Below are positions 32,686 to 45,249 of a stretch of 64,000 nucleotides of DNA, piece by piece. A program made the position numbers and the translations under genes. Within the stretch, counting starts at the first letter, position 1; the number at the start of each line of letters is the position of its first letter. The notes under the pieces were generated by a model, which ran no database searches, was not told the DNA's origin, and saw only the letters and a program-made list of their open reading frames with translations. The stretch is from Linnemannia schmuckeri. Lineage: Eukaryota > Mortierellomycota > Mortierellomycetes > Mortierellales > Mortierellaceae. The DNA lies in contig JANATG010000008.1 in NCBI GenBank assembly GCA_029449235.1, positions 2,108,001-2,172,000 on the forward strand, given 5' to 3'.

Positions 32686-35600
32686 ATGATTGGATCAATA
32701 TCATCATCACCACTGTCATCTAGTCACCACACCTCCTCTTCCACCTCTCTTCGAATCCTTTCTCTCTTCTTCACTACCACCCTCCTCCTCACCCTCTGCC
32801 TTTTGACCTCACAAGACAACCACGCCGCCGTCCAAGCTGTCTACCATGGGAGCACTACCTCCGACACAACTAGCAGCAATATTGCCAACACTGGTACCTC
32901 TGACAGAGTGAGCGGGACCTATTACAAAGACGAACCTTTTGATGACACATACCCTGATCCCAGGAATGTCACCGTCAGCACGAGCAGCACCAACGGCAAC
33001 GGCGGTGGTGGTAATAGTATTGGCCCCACGCCTACAATGGCAACTCCTTATCTGTCTACCAAGACTTGGCCAGCGCTCCCGGTGGCTACTGACTCGAGTG
33101 ATGAGGGCGGTAGCGCCGGGTCTTTTCCAGACCAGGAATATATCAGGTACAATGACATGTCTGAATATATTGCTTGTTTTGTTAGGCATTTTGAGTATCA
33201 GTTATTTAATTTGATAAGAAGGCGAGGACTAATTTTTTCTATTTTGTTGTGGTTTTCTCGTGATGTGATGTGATGCATTAGACTTTTGGACGCAACACTT
33301 TTATTCTATGAGGCTCAGCGATCTGGACGACTCCCCTCCGACCAGCGTGTCAAGTGGGTATGTACTTTTTCATTACCATTTTTTCATAACGAATCATTTA
33401 CAGATATCTATGCATCATCTAACATTCCGTTCTTTTGTTTTCAAAACCTTCATAGAGGAACGACTCTGCACTACTCGACGGCAAGGATGCAGGCATCGAT
33501 CTTACAGGAGTAAGTCACCTTTGTTTTTCAATACGTGTCTGTATACACATATACATCAAAAGCATACTCAATGTTCCATCGCTGGCCTCTTTTCCTCCAT
33601 CCATCTAACAAATAACAACAAATAATAGGGATACTACGATGCGGGAGACTACCTAAAGTTCATCTTCCCATTAACATTCTCCCTTACCGAGATCTGTTAC
33701 GGAGGGATCGACTTTTTTGAAGGCTACGTCCTGGCCGACAAGACCCACTATCTCGACCAGATGGTCCGCTGGGGCACCGACTGGCTCATCAAAGCCCACC
33801 CTAACAACAATACCCTCTACGTCCAAGTCGGTATCTCTGAAGTCGACAATAACTATTGGGGCCCCGACACAGGCATCCCGATGCCCCGTCCCAGTTTCTT
33901 TGTGAATAATTTGAGACCAGGGACGGATGTGATGGCAGATGCGGCGGCGGCGTTCGCGAGCTGTTCGGTGTTGTATCGGGAAAAGTTTAAGGATTTGGAG
34001 TATGCGAATACGTTGCAGAGACATGCAGAGGCGTTGTTCTCGGTGGCTGAGACGGCGCTGCCGCAGCAGACGTATCAGACTGTCATCCCAGCCGCCAGCT
34101 GTTGTTATGCGTCTACTGGGTATTTGGATGAGCTAGCCTGGGGGTCTGCATGGATGTATCGGATGACCAAAGACCCTGTCTATGCGGCCAAGGCGAGTCA
34201 CTATATTTCAGAGTACTCGAAACTCGAACGCGGAAGCGTCATCCTTCCTATCACTTGGGACGACAAGACCGGACTCGTCTACATCCTCATGGCCGGTTTG
34301 ACCCAGGGTACAGCCGAAGGAGTTCAATGGCAAGCATCCGCCGAAAAATTCGGAAACTTTGTCATCCACGCCCCCAAACCCTGTGCGTTCACCTCCGGAG
34401 GGATGTACTATTGTTATGGATACTCGGGCGACGACACTTCAGTCGTAGCTGCCAACGCCGCCTTTGCGATGAACCTCCTCTCCAACAACATGGACATCTG
34501 GCTCAAGAACAACCGCTACAGCGCCAACATGACAAATACCCTAGAAAACGAGATCCGCGGCAAGATTGAGGCCTATCGGTCGTTTGCGTTACGACAGGTC
34601 CGGTACTTGTTGGGTGATAACCCAGAGAAGACGCCCTATGTTATAGGGGTTCATCCTAATTCGCCAACAAACCCACATTCTTCACTGGCTGCCGGTGGTA
34701 GGAGTACTGATAGTGTTGATACAGAGCCGTTGAAAGAGGCGCATGTCTTGTTGGGCGCTCTTGTCGGCGGGCCAGATAAGAATGATCGCTTCCAGGATCT
34801 TCGGAGCAATTGGCGCCAGAACGAGGTAATCTATCCTTCTTTTTCTTTCTGTGGCTTTGTCTTTTTTTTTGTTCGAAGTGAAGGAGAAAAGAAAAATGAC
34901 GCGTCACTCATATTTTCATCACGCGTTGTTTTTTGTTACAGGTGGCGCTGGATTACAACGCGCCATTCACATCTCTAATGGCCTACCAAGTGATGACCTC
35001 CCACGACCCTCCACCCTATGCAACCATCGCAGCCGGCAGACCATCTCATGGCGTCCTGGTAGCAGATATGCCCATCTGGAAACTTGTCCTTATCATCGCC
35101 CTCATCGCATCCATCCTTTTCCTCATTGCCATGTACCTCTTTTACTACCGCCGCAGCGATATCCACCTCTGGTTCGTCTCCCTCGGAAAGCGTCTCCGAG
35201 GAGAAAAAGTCAACAACCATGGCAGAGGTGGTCCTAACGGTGGAAGGAGGAGGAACAGTGGTTCGTTGTCGGCAACAACGACGTTTGACGAGAAGCGACA
35301 GGTCCGCTCGTCCTCGTCTAGGTCTTTCCCGTCGTTCAGAGCTGATGGTGAAGATGATACGATTTCGGGCGGAAGTTACGAAAAATGGGGCGGCAGGAGA
35401 GGTAGTCTTCCGATGGAGAGTAACGGTAATGGTGCAGGCGTGATCGGTGGCGCCAGAAGGGGCAGTCTTCCGATGAACATCAATCCCAGCGGCGGCGGCG
35501 GCAGAAGAGGTAGCATTCCCATCATGATCAGCATCAGCAGCACCGACACCATTAACAACAACAGCACCGCCACCACTAACAACAATAGCACCGCCACCAT

Positions 35601-35898
35601 CAGCACCTCAACCAATAGTGACACAGAGACGCGCGAGACAACGACGACGAGCGGGTTTTTTGGTAGGGCAAAAGCTGCCCTGCGACCACCACCCCTGACA
35701 GTTCTCAAAAAGTCAAGCCCAGCAGCTGCTGCCACTACAGGAAGACCATACGATCTCGAATCTGCGGTCGGTTCAAGTTCCTCCTCGGGGTTATTACTCG
35801 CCCCCCAGGGCGCTTTGGCCTCCCCCTACTCGCCCATACCTTTAACCCCCACAACGCCCATGACACCCTCCGGAGACACTGTACTCCAACTGGCGTAG
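32686..35898 (+). CDS. Glycoside hydrolase family 9, type I membrane-anchored endoglucanase-like
   Basis: Five exons, 32686-33146, 33282-33357, 33456-33509, 33629-34825 and 34942-35898, join in frame to 914 aa. N-terminal hydrophobic signal (about residues 20-40), Ser/Gly/Asn-rich linker, then the GH9 fold starting at LLFYEAQRSG. The catalytic DAGD is at residues 201-204, and the proton-donor Glu is E596, the last codon of exon 4, in WRQNE.ALDYNAP. After the domain there is a transmembrane helix (about 642-664) and a 250-residue Ser/Asn-rich cytoplasmic tail. Family function: hydrolysis of beta-1,4-glucans at the cell surface. Related C-terminally anchored GH9 proteins are known in basidiomycetes. 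The real substrate in this fungus is open. Confidence 0.9.
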
Positions 35899-36100
35899 AG
35901 TTCTTTTTTAGAAACACCCCAAAATACCTTCTACACCCAATGTTCTCCATAATTAACAAGCGATAATAAACATCAAAGATCCTTGAAAATATGATAAAAA
36001 CTGACATTTTTTTTTAAAGTTTCGTGCTTTCTAATTCCTTTCGTCTCCTGTGTGTGTGTGTGTTGCTTGTACTTATTTCTCGCCCTTTGCGCTCTCTGCA
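35899..36100. other. Convergent intergenic region GH9 / eIF2-gamma
   Basis: A short 3'-3' spacer with AATAAA-like motif (about 35964) and a TG repeat (about 36050). Nothing else is seen. Confidence 0.4.
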
Positions 36101-38961
36101 TTAGATGGGAACAGAGGAACCGCGGGTGATCTTACCCCATCCAATCAAACGCCAGTGGTTGGCGATACGACGGGACAAGGCAACATTGGCACCGGCCCTA
36201 GTTGATTCATTGCAAAAAACAAAAAAAAAAGAGGCATATCCATTAGTTACCACGAAGCGACATTTGCATGTATTTCATATAGCAGTTCACGTAAAGAAAA
36301 GTGAGATACGTACTCTGAGCATGCAAGACCGGTGAGAGCAATCTTGGCGATATCGTTCTTGACCTGGATGACACGACCTCCGGTGGAGGTGGAACCAATG
36401 TTAACCATGAGAACCTCGTTCTTGGTCAGCTTGGTGACCTTGGCCTGCTTCTTGTCATCGGTCTTGACTCCCAAGAGACGACGGAGCAAGAAGTAGTTGA
36501 TCTCGAGCTCAGAGTAGACATCAGGCAACTTTCCAACAGATCCCAAGACCTGTCCGACCAAACGATCGGCACGGCACAAGGTAGGATCAATCTTGGTACC
36601 CACACCAATCAAACCGCCAGGAACAGCAAACTTGAGCTCGTTGCTCTCGGCCAACAACGACACAATGCGCGAGAAGATAGGTCTGCACTTGATCTTGCCC
36701 TCGTTATCCTTGGTAACAATACCGGGGCGGATCTCAATCTCATCACCAAGCTATATATATGACATTTTAAGAACATGCAAGACAATTAATTACAGACTTC
36801 ACATAGTTGAAATCCTCAAGTGATGAATAAAACCAGCTGGCATCCTGAATGTCCAAGAAAAGAACTTACGCGCAAGACTCCGCTGAGAATGGAACCTCCG
36901 GCAATACCTCCAGTCAAGCTGTCGACCTCAGCACCGGGCTTGTTGACATCGAAGGAACGAATGACAATGAGGCGGGGGTCAGAGGTAAAGTCACGGACGG
37001 GAATAGGGATGCGCTTGACAATGTATTCGTTGACGGCGTCGATGTTGTACTTGAGCTGGGCAGAGATGGGGACAATGGGGGCAGAGTCGGCAATGGTTCC
37101 CTTAACGAACTGCAAGATGCTCTGGTAGTGCTCCTGTGCGGCAGACTCCTTGATCAAATCAACCTTGTTCTGCAAGATGATGATGTGCTCCAACTTCATA
37201 ATCTCAATAGCGGCCAAATGTTCACTTGTCTGGGGCTGAGGGCAGGATTCGTTGGCAGCGACCAACAACAGAGCGGCGTCCATGACAGCGGCACCGTTCA
37301 ACATGGTAGCCATGAGAATATCGTGTCCTAATGGCGATCAACATGTCCAGTTGTAACAAAAGCATACGTCAGTCATTTTGCAGAGGATTTGGAGGTATCC
37401 AGACATGGTAGCGCAGACAGCCGTATACAAGAAAGTTAAAAGTCAAACGTACCAGGGCAATCGACGAAGGAGACGTGTCTAAGAGCGATAAAGAACAATA
37501 GAACGAAATAAAAGTGATGGTGCATAAGTATGATGTTTCTCCTGGTATCACTGTCTCATTTTACGCTGTCACCAACAGCATCCTATGACCGGCAGGGCTG
37601 CATGTCATTTTCCAGTGTTCCTGTACCTCTCCAATTTCATGATGCCACCGCATCCGAAGCGCTCGCACTTAGGATGATCCTCCATGCTGCTGCGGTACGA
37701 CTTGTAGCATCCAGGGCGAGGGCAGGCCTCGTTCTGGCACTTGTAGATCTATTTTCCGAAAATGAGTTGAACAAAGGACCTGTGAACAAGCTTATTTTGC
37801 ATGACGTGAAACGTTGATGCGTAGTTGATTGAAAGATGTATCCCTTTCATGATGTGTGAATAAAGCGAGGATGGTATCCCATGAAAAAAAAGCTTGTCGG
37901 TCGTTTGAGTGAGTGTTTCCAATCCAGAAAAGAACTTGTGAATAGGCCTGGGTTTTCACGAACATGCAAGAAGTTATATGTCCTTATTTGAAGCATGTTT
38001 GCACTCTAGGACAGAGCGTGCGAAAGAGATAAAGGTGTCTTTCCATGATGAAAAGTGAATCGTTGTTGATCAGCTGAGTGGATGGTCTGCTTCCAGCTTC
38101 CAGGAGAGAACACATAAATAAAGTTGACTTCCCATGATAATGCCAGTGGTGGTTGATTGGAGTGGATGTTTTCTCCTTCCAGAGATCCAATGCTCGATGA
38201 TGCTTTCAAAAAAAAAGGAGGCGCTGTCGAAAGAAGGATCCTCACCTTGGCGTTGGCATATCCGAGCTTGATGGTAATGTTACGCTCCAACTCGTTCTTG
38301 AAACGAACGGTCTATTATTTGATGTATACAACGAGGCGAGGGTATGAATCATTGTTGACAGAATATTCGAGTCCGAGTTAGTGTGAGGTTACTGCGGAAA
38401 GTAAAAATATGTAGGGAAAAGTATGACTCTGACTCGATATATCATCGACATCAAGAAAAGGAGCAAGTACCTGGACACCCGAGATGGCCTTGACGACGGT
38501 GGATTTACCGTGAGCGACGTGACCAATGGTACCTGTGTGCCAGGTCGAGTGAGCATTGAGTAAAAAAGAGAAAAAGAGAAGAGGAAGCGGGCGGTTGTTG
38601 ATGTTTAGTTGTGTGATGCAACCAGATTGGTCATTTCAAAGGCGAGTAGGGTAGCATGGTTATCTCCTGGTCTGTGTCGGTAGTAAAGAAAAAAAGGCGC
38701 ACAGGAGTCGTGCAAGTCGGGGGCAGCTGTTATTTTGTTGTTTTTTTTCCTTCTCAGACAAGCCAATTTTTTTTTGATCTAGATCGTCGTTTTTCCTGAT
38801 GTTTTTTTTTGTTGTCGTGTAAACGTGTCGTTACTGGCATTGTCGTTATATGAAAATGAGATCCAGAGTGAGATTAAAGTACCGATGTTGATGGTGGCCT
38901 GCTTGGAGATGACCTCGTGGGACAGGGCGTGGAGCGTGGAGAGGTCCAGGGTGGAATCCAT
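36101..38961 (-). CDS. GCD11: Translation initiation factor eIF2, gamma subunit
   Basis: Eight exons on the minus strand: 38961-38883, 38532-38471, 38311-38246, 37748-37627, 37478-37453, 37327-36870, 36750-36314 and 36197-36101, joining in frame to 448 aa. G1 GHVAHGKST is at residues 30-38, G3 DCPGH at 116-120, NKVD in exon 6. The HEVISKQATINIG start and ALSRR..NHWRLIGWG end are specific for eIF2-gamma and not eEF1A. A Cys-rich knuckle insert (residues 73-105) precedes G3. The protein binds GTP and initiator tRNA-Met in the eIF2 ternary complex in the cytoplasm. It is slightly shorter than yeast or human because of short N- and C-ends. Exon 5 is only 26 nt. Confidence 0.95.
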
Positions 38962-39842
38962 GTTGGGCAACAAGGTATTTATTGTATGGAGGATGACAGT
39001 GTCAGAGGAGAGAAAAACGAAAAAACAGAAGCAACGAGCGAGATAAACGAGAACTCAAGGGGAAGATAATCCTATCGTACATGCTGTGTTGTAAGGAGGA
39101 TGAGCTCAGCCACAAGATTCAAAGACAAGAAAAAGTGGAGGGAAGGACGACGAGTGCTGGTTCCAGGCAAGCAAGTGCAGGCTGACCGCCGTGACAGTAG
39201 TGTGGTGAGGTTTCTTTTACTTTTCAACCCCTTTTGACTCGCTTTTTTTTTCCTTTCCTCTTTTCTTCTTTAACTCATAATTCCCTTCTCCCTCTTATCC
39301 CCCCGTCACACACCCCTTCTACAACCTACCCTGCTACTTCAACGACCTCGCTGATTACCTTTTAACAGAAAACACAAAAAAAAAAAGAACGCGCACACCC
39401 TCACACGACAACCCCTATACAGAAAGGTAAAAAAAGAAAACGAAAAAGAAAACGTATGCGAAAAAAAGAGCACTTGGGTTGGTGCACAACCGACAGACTG
39501 ACAGACTGCCAGACACGCATGCCCTTGTTTGCAAACTGGACAAAGGAAAGAGGTTAAATCAATGTCAGCAGAGGGGAACACAAACACAAGGGAAGCAACC
39601 GTTCACCTGATCCGGTCCTTGTCTTTTACAACTACTCCTTTCACATCATCATACGCACAACAACCAACAAGGAACCAGTACACAACTAAAGGTGGCAACG
39701 CACTCTGAACAAGTGATAAAGACGTGTCTCTTCTGGTTTCCTCGCAGGTCAACAACAATAGAGGCGACGACTGTTATTTGCTGTATATATGTGTACCAAG
39801 TCTGTTAACGAAAAAAAAGAGATCTGCCCATTCTTTCTTAGA
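38962..39842. other. Divergent promoter region eIF2-gamma / Def1-like
   Basis: An 880-bp region with CT-rich and A-rich tracts between two housekeeping genes. No coding sequence is seen. Confidence 0.4.
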
Positions 39843-42800
39843 ATGACATCTACACAGAGACGCCCAAGCGGCAAAGATGAACCAGAGGACCTCCGTCACC
39901 TCCGCAGAGAACATGGAGGATCACTTGCCACACTCAAAGAACTCTTCGCAGACTGGTCAGAGGAAGATCTCTTGTACGCAATCCAAGATGCAGGCGGTGA
40001 TGTCGAGGCTGCTATTCTCAGAATCAGTGACGGTAAGTCTTACTCTTCGTTCTCATACACTCTTCCTGTTACCCTTCCTGCGGTGCCCTCCTCGCTCTTG
40101 CGTGCGTGTGGGTATAGTTGAGCTGGTATGAGTTTGTGTATATATGTGGGAGGTGTAGTGTGGGGCACTCTCTTCCTCCCCTCCCTCTTTTTTTTTGCTG
40201 CCCTTTCCCCCTTTCTGGCGGGTCTGTTTACCGTTCCACCTCCAAAGGCATTCACTTCTCTTTTGTCGACGTCTCCCCTGCTCCTTCCTCTCTTTCCCCC
40301 CACCCCTTGCCAAACAAAGGTTTTGAGTAAAGTGGGACTTTGACACTTTTTCCTTTATTTGCACTCTGTGCGTGTGTTCTGCCTCAGAGTGAGTGTCTGT
40401 GTTTTGTGTTTGAGCAAGGGGTCGTTGGTTTTGTCTGGGTAAGAATGGTGGGACGATAGACTCCCCGACCCTGACACCCCCTGCTTTGTGGTTGACAAAC
40501 CATACCAATCTGGAAAGTTAAGGAAACCATCCCCCCGTTCAAGTGAATGCTGCACTACTCTTTCTTCAATTCACCCTTCAAACGAGCGACGTTGTTTTTT
40601 CCCGCCCGACTCGTTCTTTTCGACTCTCATGCCAAGTGTTAGCGGCTTCATTTGGGTGGTTATCAAAAGTAGGACGTGGATCGATCCCGAGTCAAATCAA
40701 GGTCCAGTTCTTGGACCAACCAGGCCGGGCGATGACGCAGGAGGAGCGGCGCCCTTTGACTGGCCCATAAGGCCTTGACGAGTCCTCGCTCTGACTCGTC
40801 GCCCGCGATGTCTCATTTCATTCAGCCTGTGACTGGCCCAAGAAAGAGCCAAAGGACAAGAAAGCTTTGTTCTAACCTCCAATTGATCTTTGTTTCTCAT
40901 ATCAAAAACATATAGGCCATGCATCCCAGTGGGGTGAAGTCAAGGGCAAGAAAAAGACACCAAAGCCAAAGTTCACACAGCAGGAATACCGTGGTCCTAG
41001 CCAGCGCGGCGGATTCGCAGATCGCGGATCGCGTGGTCGTGGAGGTAACAATCACGCCTCCAACTATCGGGTTCATTGTTTTCTCGTTACAAACAAGAAA
41101 CAACAAACAATAGTCGCGTGAAAACAACATAGATCTAACAGTATTCTTGATCACCATCACTCATAGATGGTTTTCGCGGCGGTCGTGGCGGATCAACCAG
41201 AGGCGCCCCTCGTGCCCAGAACGGAGGTGACAGAAACACTCGCCCAGTGAAGACAGAGACAGAGGAAGCATGGCCAGCTGTTTCTGAAAAGTCCGAGAGT
41301 GCTGTCGTGGACGAGGCTCCTTCTTGGGCCAAGATTACTGCTTCAAGCGTTACAGCCGCATCTGCCGCTTCGGCTGCTTCTACTACATCAGACGGATGGG
41401 GCGCCACATCCTCTTGGAGCACCCCAGCAGAGGACACTAAGGCGGCTCCAGCTGCAGAGACCACACCCGCCGCCGAACCTACCAAGGACGTTGATCCATG
41501 GGGTGACGCAGCTGCAAACCCCCCTCTGCCTGGCACATCTACCCGCAAAGTCAACACATCCACCATCCCCGCAGGAACGAAAATGTCATGGGCCAAGATT
41601 GTCAAGTACGTCTGCATGCACGCGACAGTTTTCAGTCAGGAAATAACAAATTAGATTCATCACTCCGGAACCAATAACTGATCTTTTATGTTGTTACTGT
41701 TTTCCTCTTTAGGCCAGAACCCGCTCCCCAGCCTGCTCCACCAAAAGTTATACCCGCTTCCGCACCTGCGCCCGTGGCTCAGAAGGAAAGCAAGCCAGTT
41801 GAACCTGTGCCCGAGCCCGTTGTTGAGAAAGAGGTCGTGCCCGAGCCAGAGCCAGAAGTTGAGGCAACACCTGCCCCTGAGGAGACCCCTGAAGTGAAGG
41901 AAGAGGAACCCGAGGTGGTCGAGCCCATCCCAGCAGTGGAGGAAGAGAAGAAGGAGGAGCCAGAGCCCGTTCCTGAGCCAGTTGTAGAGCCCAAGGTTGA
42001 GAAGGAACCAGAGCACACACCCGCACCAGCACCAGCACCCGCACCCGCACCCGCACCCGCACCCACACAGACGACCGCCCCTGCTGTCACTCCAGCAGGA
42101 CCTCCTGGATTGAAGCAGAAGCCAGCATCTCAGCCTCGCCGTTTGAACCAAGATGCACCGGTCGTTATTGCAGGAGGATCTTCTTCGCTCCAGAGCATGG
42201 GACTCAAGTTTGGCAGCTTCTCTTTGAATGATAACGAAGAACCTGAGACTCCAGAGGTTACTGAAACTCCCGAGGTTCCTGTTGAGGAGCCCGCCCAGCC
42301 TGCTCCTGCCGAGACTCAATCTACTCAGCCCGCCCAGCCCGCCCAGCCTGCCCAGCAGGCAACCCAGCAACCTGCTCAGCAGCAGCCCTCTACTTATGGT
42401 CGTCAGCCAGCTGCCGCCTCGACCCCCGCTGCCGTTCCCGCTGTCAGTGGACAGTCTCCTGCCACCGCCAATGCCAATGCCTACGCCAAGCAGGATCCCG
42501 CCACCGCCAACTACCTTGCTCAGCATCACCACCACCCGGCCATGGGTCTCGACGCCATGGGCTCACCCTACGGCTCATACATGCCTGGAGCCAACCAGCT
42601 TGGTTCCTTTGGCATGGCTCCCATGGCCTCCCTCCCCAACGAGTATGCCGCTCTCTATGGTAACGACATTCAGCGCGCCATGTACTACGACCCTGCTAGC
42701 TATGGTCAGATGCCTGCTACCGGCATCAACAGCTACCAGGCCCGTGACACCAAGTACAACCAGGACTCGACCACGGCCGTTGGCACCACCGGAGCCGGCA

Positions 42801-43510
42801 GCACTGGATCGACCCAGGCTCAGCAGACGCTTCAGCAGCAGCAGCAGCAGGCTTACCCCAACATGGGCGGTATGCCCTACTATCCTTACTACTACATGCC
42901 CAACCAATTCCCTAACGCGTACCAGCAATCTGGATATGGTCAGCCCTTTGTCAACAAGAACATGTACCCCATGTACCAGCATCAGCAGCAGCAGCAGCAC
43001 GGATCAAACAAGCCTGGATCGAACAACAACACTCCCTACGGAAACTACAGCTCTACTGGTGCCGGTCAAGGGGGTCACCATCAGTACTCCCAGACGGGAT
43101 ATGATGACATGTCTGGAGCTGGACTCCATAGCGGCATGGGCCTGGGCAACGACTCATACACCAAATATGGCTACCCCGGCGCACAAAACTTTTTGGGATC
43201 CCAGCAGGGAGCTACCCCTACGTCGACTGCAGGCAATGCCAAGGGCAACACTGGATCTGGCAGCTACAACGGAGCTGACAAGAATGCCGGCTCAGGAACC
43301 CAGCCTTCGAACGCCGCCGGTGGCGCGTCTCTTCAGGGCCAGCAGGGCGGCATGAGTCAGGGTCAGCAGGGTTACTACCAGCAGCAGATGTTCTCGAACT
43401 ACCAGTACCCTAACCACCACCAGGGTTACCACCCCAACCAGCATCAGGGACAGCACCAGGGTTCTGGCCGTAACAACGGCAACAACAACCAGCAGTACTG
43501 GACGCAGTAA
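39843..43510 (+). CDS. DEF1: Def1-like CUE-domain protein (RNA polymerase II degradation factor type)
   Basis: Four exons, 39843-40032, 40916-41044, 41167-41605 and 41713-43510, join in frame to 851 aa. The N-terminal CUE domain (about residues 18-64; TLKELFADWSEEDLLYAIQD) is followed by WGEVKGKKK, as in yeast Def1. Then come an RGG-like patch, an acidic Pro/Glu-rich segment with a PA dipeptide repeat (about 42028-42066), and a long Gln/Tyr/Asn/Gly-rich C-terminal half of prion-like composition. In yeast, Def1 recruits the Elongin-Cullin ligase to ubiquitylated, stalled RNA polymerase II and is proteolytically processed at the Gln-rich region. Orthology is inferred from the CUE and overall layout. 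The first intron is 883 bp, long for this window. Confidence 0.82.
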
Positions 43511-43931
43511 AAACAAACAAAAATAGGGGTGAGATGCGGCCCTCTTCATGATTTTGATGTCTGAGAGTACTTCTATTTCAGGTTAATGGACTCGTTTTTC
43601 TTCTTTCTTTTTTTGCTATTCTTTTGTTGTTATCGTTCGTCTTTCTTTCTTTCTTTTCTTCTTTTGTTCAATTTGTAGTGTAGTGTAGAAGTAGCTTCTT
43701 TTCTTTTCTTATGAGAATAACAAAAGTCGTATTTTTTGTTTGTCAAGGAAAAGTCGTTTTGATCTGGGTAGTGTTGGGTAGGTGTCACGTGGGATATCGT
43801 GGGAAGAATTTCGTCGTCTGCTAAAGAAACATGTTCCCCGTGGGGAGGGCTGGCAGAGTGAAATTTTCAACGTGCCCCTCTTTCTTTTTTCCTTTCCCTT
43901 CTCTTCTTTACCCATACAACACACATACACG
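43511..43931. promoter_or_regulatory. Intergenic region with E-box upstream of methylmalonyl-CoA epimerase
   Basis: This holds the 3' UTR of the Def1-like gene (T-rich) and the promoter of the epimerase gene. A perfect CACGTG lies at 43786-43791, 141 bp before the ATG. Confidence 0.4.
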
Positions 43932-45090
43932 ATGTTCCGCCCATTCCTCGCTCGCGCCATCCCTACTCAGACCATTGCCAAGCGTGCCCTCTCGACCGGC
44001 ATTCCCAAGGTACACACGCAAGTACACGGACGTTTTCTTCAGCCTAGTTCGTTCCGGAAAACTGATTTCAGGAGCCGAAAGTCAGACAAGTAATCAGTGC
44101 TTCGAGCGAGCCGCATATGCAGATGCCAAACACCTGCAGCCCATCATCTCGAACGTTTCCGAACAACAGGAATCAAAGTACAAGGACCTTCGTTTGGGCA
44201 CACATAGCTTTTCTTTTTTTGTTCTCTAACGAACACAATGCTGGGCGATACAATACCACGCAGTACTACAGCAGTCTTCCGGGTTTCTACCACAACTGGT
44301 CTAACTTCTCATGTGCACCCTCCATACTATTTTAATTCAATTGTATATAGACCTCGCCTCTTTGGACCCTTGGCCGCTTGAATCATGTCGCCATTGCAGT
44401 TCCCGACATCGACCAGTCGACTGCCTTCTACCGTGATTTGATGGGAGCCAAAGTCAGCGCTAAAGTCGTAAGTTTTCATATTTTAGCGAGCCGAATTGGA
44501 TTGGTGTTGTTGTTATGGATATTGTATGTATTTTTTGTAGAAATGAGCCGATCTGTTTTTTAACAGCTAATATCAACGGGGTGAAAACCTACTGCCTAAA
44601 ATATACGACATGATGGAACAGGAAAGGCCAGGAGACGACATATGCAGCGGCGGTAGCCATAGTATATGGATAAAAAACATCACACCAGTCATGGAATCGG
44701 CTATCATGGGCAAAATATGTAAATAGAGGTAGTTATGTGATTACATCACAATCGTTAACCATATCTTCTCACTCGTTTTACACCAAATAGCCTCTCCCCG
44801 AGCACGGAGTGTACACAGTGTTCGTAGAACTTGGTAACACCAAGATCGAGCTCCTCCACCCTTACGGCGAGAGCTCGCCCATCCAGGGATTCCTCAACAA
44901 GAACAAGTCTGGCGGCATTCACCATATTTGTATCGAGGTCGATGATGTCTACAAGGCCGTTGATGACCTGATGGCCAAGGGCATCAAGGCCCTCAACCCC
45001 GTCCCCAAGATCGGCGCCCATGGCAAGCCTGTGGTCTTCTTGCATCCCAAGGATTGTCACGGTACCTTGGTTGAGCTCGAGCAGAGCTAA
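43932..45090 (+). CDS. MCEE: Methylmalonyl-CoA epimerase, mitochondrial
   Basis: Three exons, 43932-44009, 44351-44467 and 44791-45090, all phase 0, give 164 aa. Exon 1 (26 aa, Arg/Ala/Ser-rich, no acidic residue) looks like a mitochondrial presequence. The rest is a vicinal-oxygen-chelate fold: LNHVAIAVPD with metal-ligand His, GGIHHICIEVDD with the second His, and the C-terminal GTLVELEQ with the ligand Glu. The enzyme interconverts (2R)- and (2S)-methylmalonyl-CoA in propionyl-CoA breakdown, upstream of B12-dependent methylmalonyl-CoA mutase. Dikarya generally lack this route, so the gene supports an early-diverging fungus. Confidence 0.9.
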
Positions 45091-45249
45091 AAACGAGGTT
45101 TCGGGATGTCTTTCACACAATGACATACTTTTGAATGGAATACGAAGTAAATAATAATCAAACGAGCAACAAAACGGATGAGAGGCGGAATGCATTTGAC
45201 TATTGTGTGTTTTATCTTTTAATGTGGTACGTGCAAAATGAAAGGGGGT

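Noticed and set aside
36105..36335. Plus-strand frame starting MGTEEPR
   Set aside because: It is antisense to the last exon of eIF2-gamma.
36101..38961. eEF1A for the GTPase gene
   Set aside because: The N-terminus (HEVISKQATINIGTIGHVAHGKST) and the WRLIGWG end are those of eIF2-gamma.
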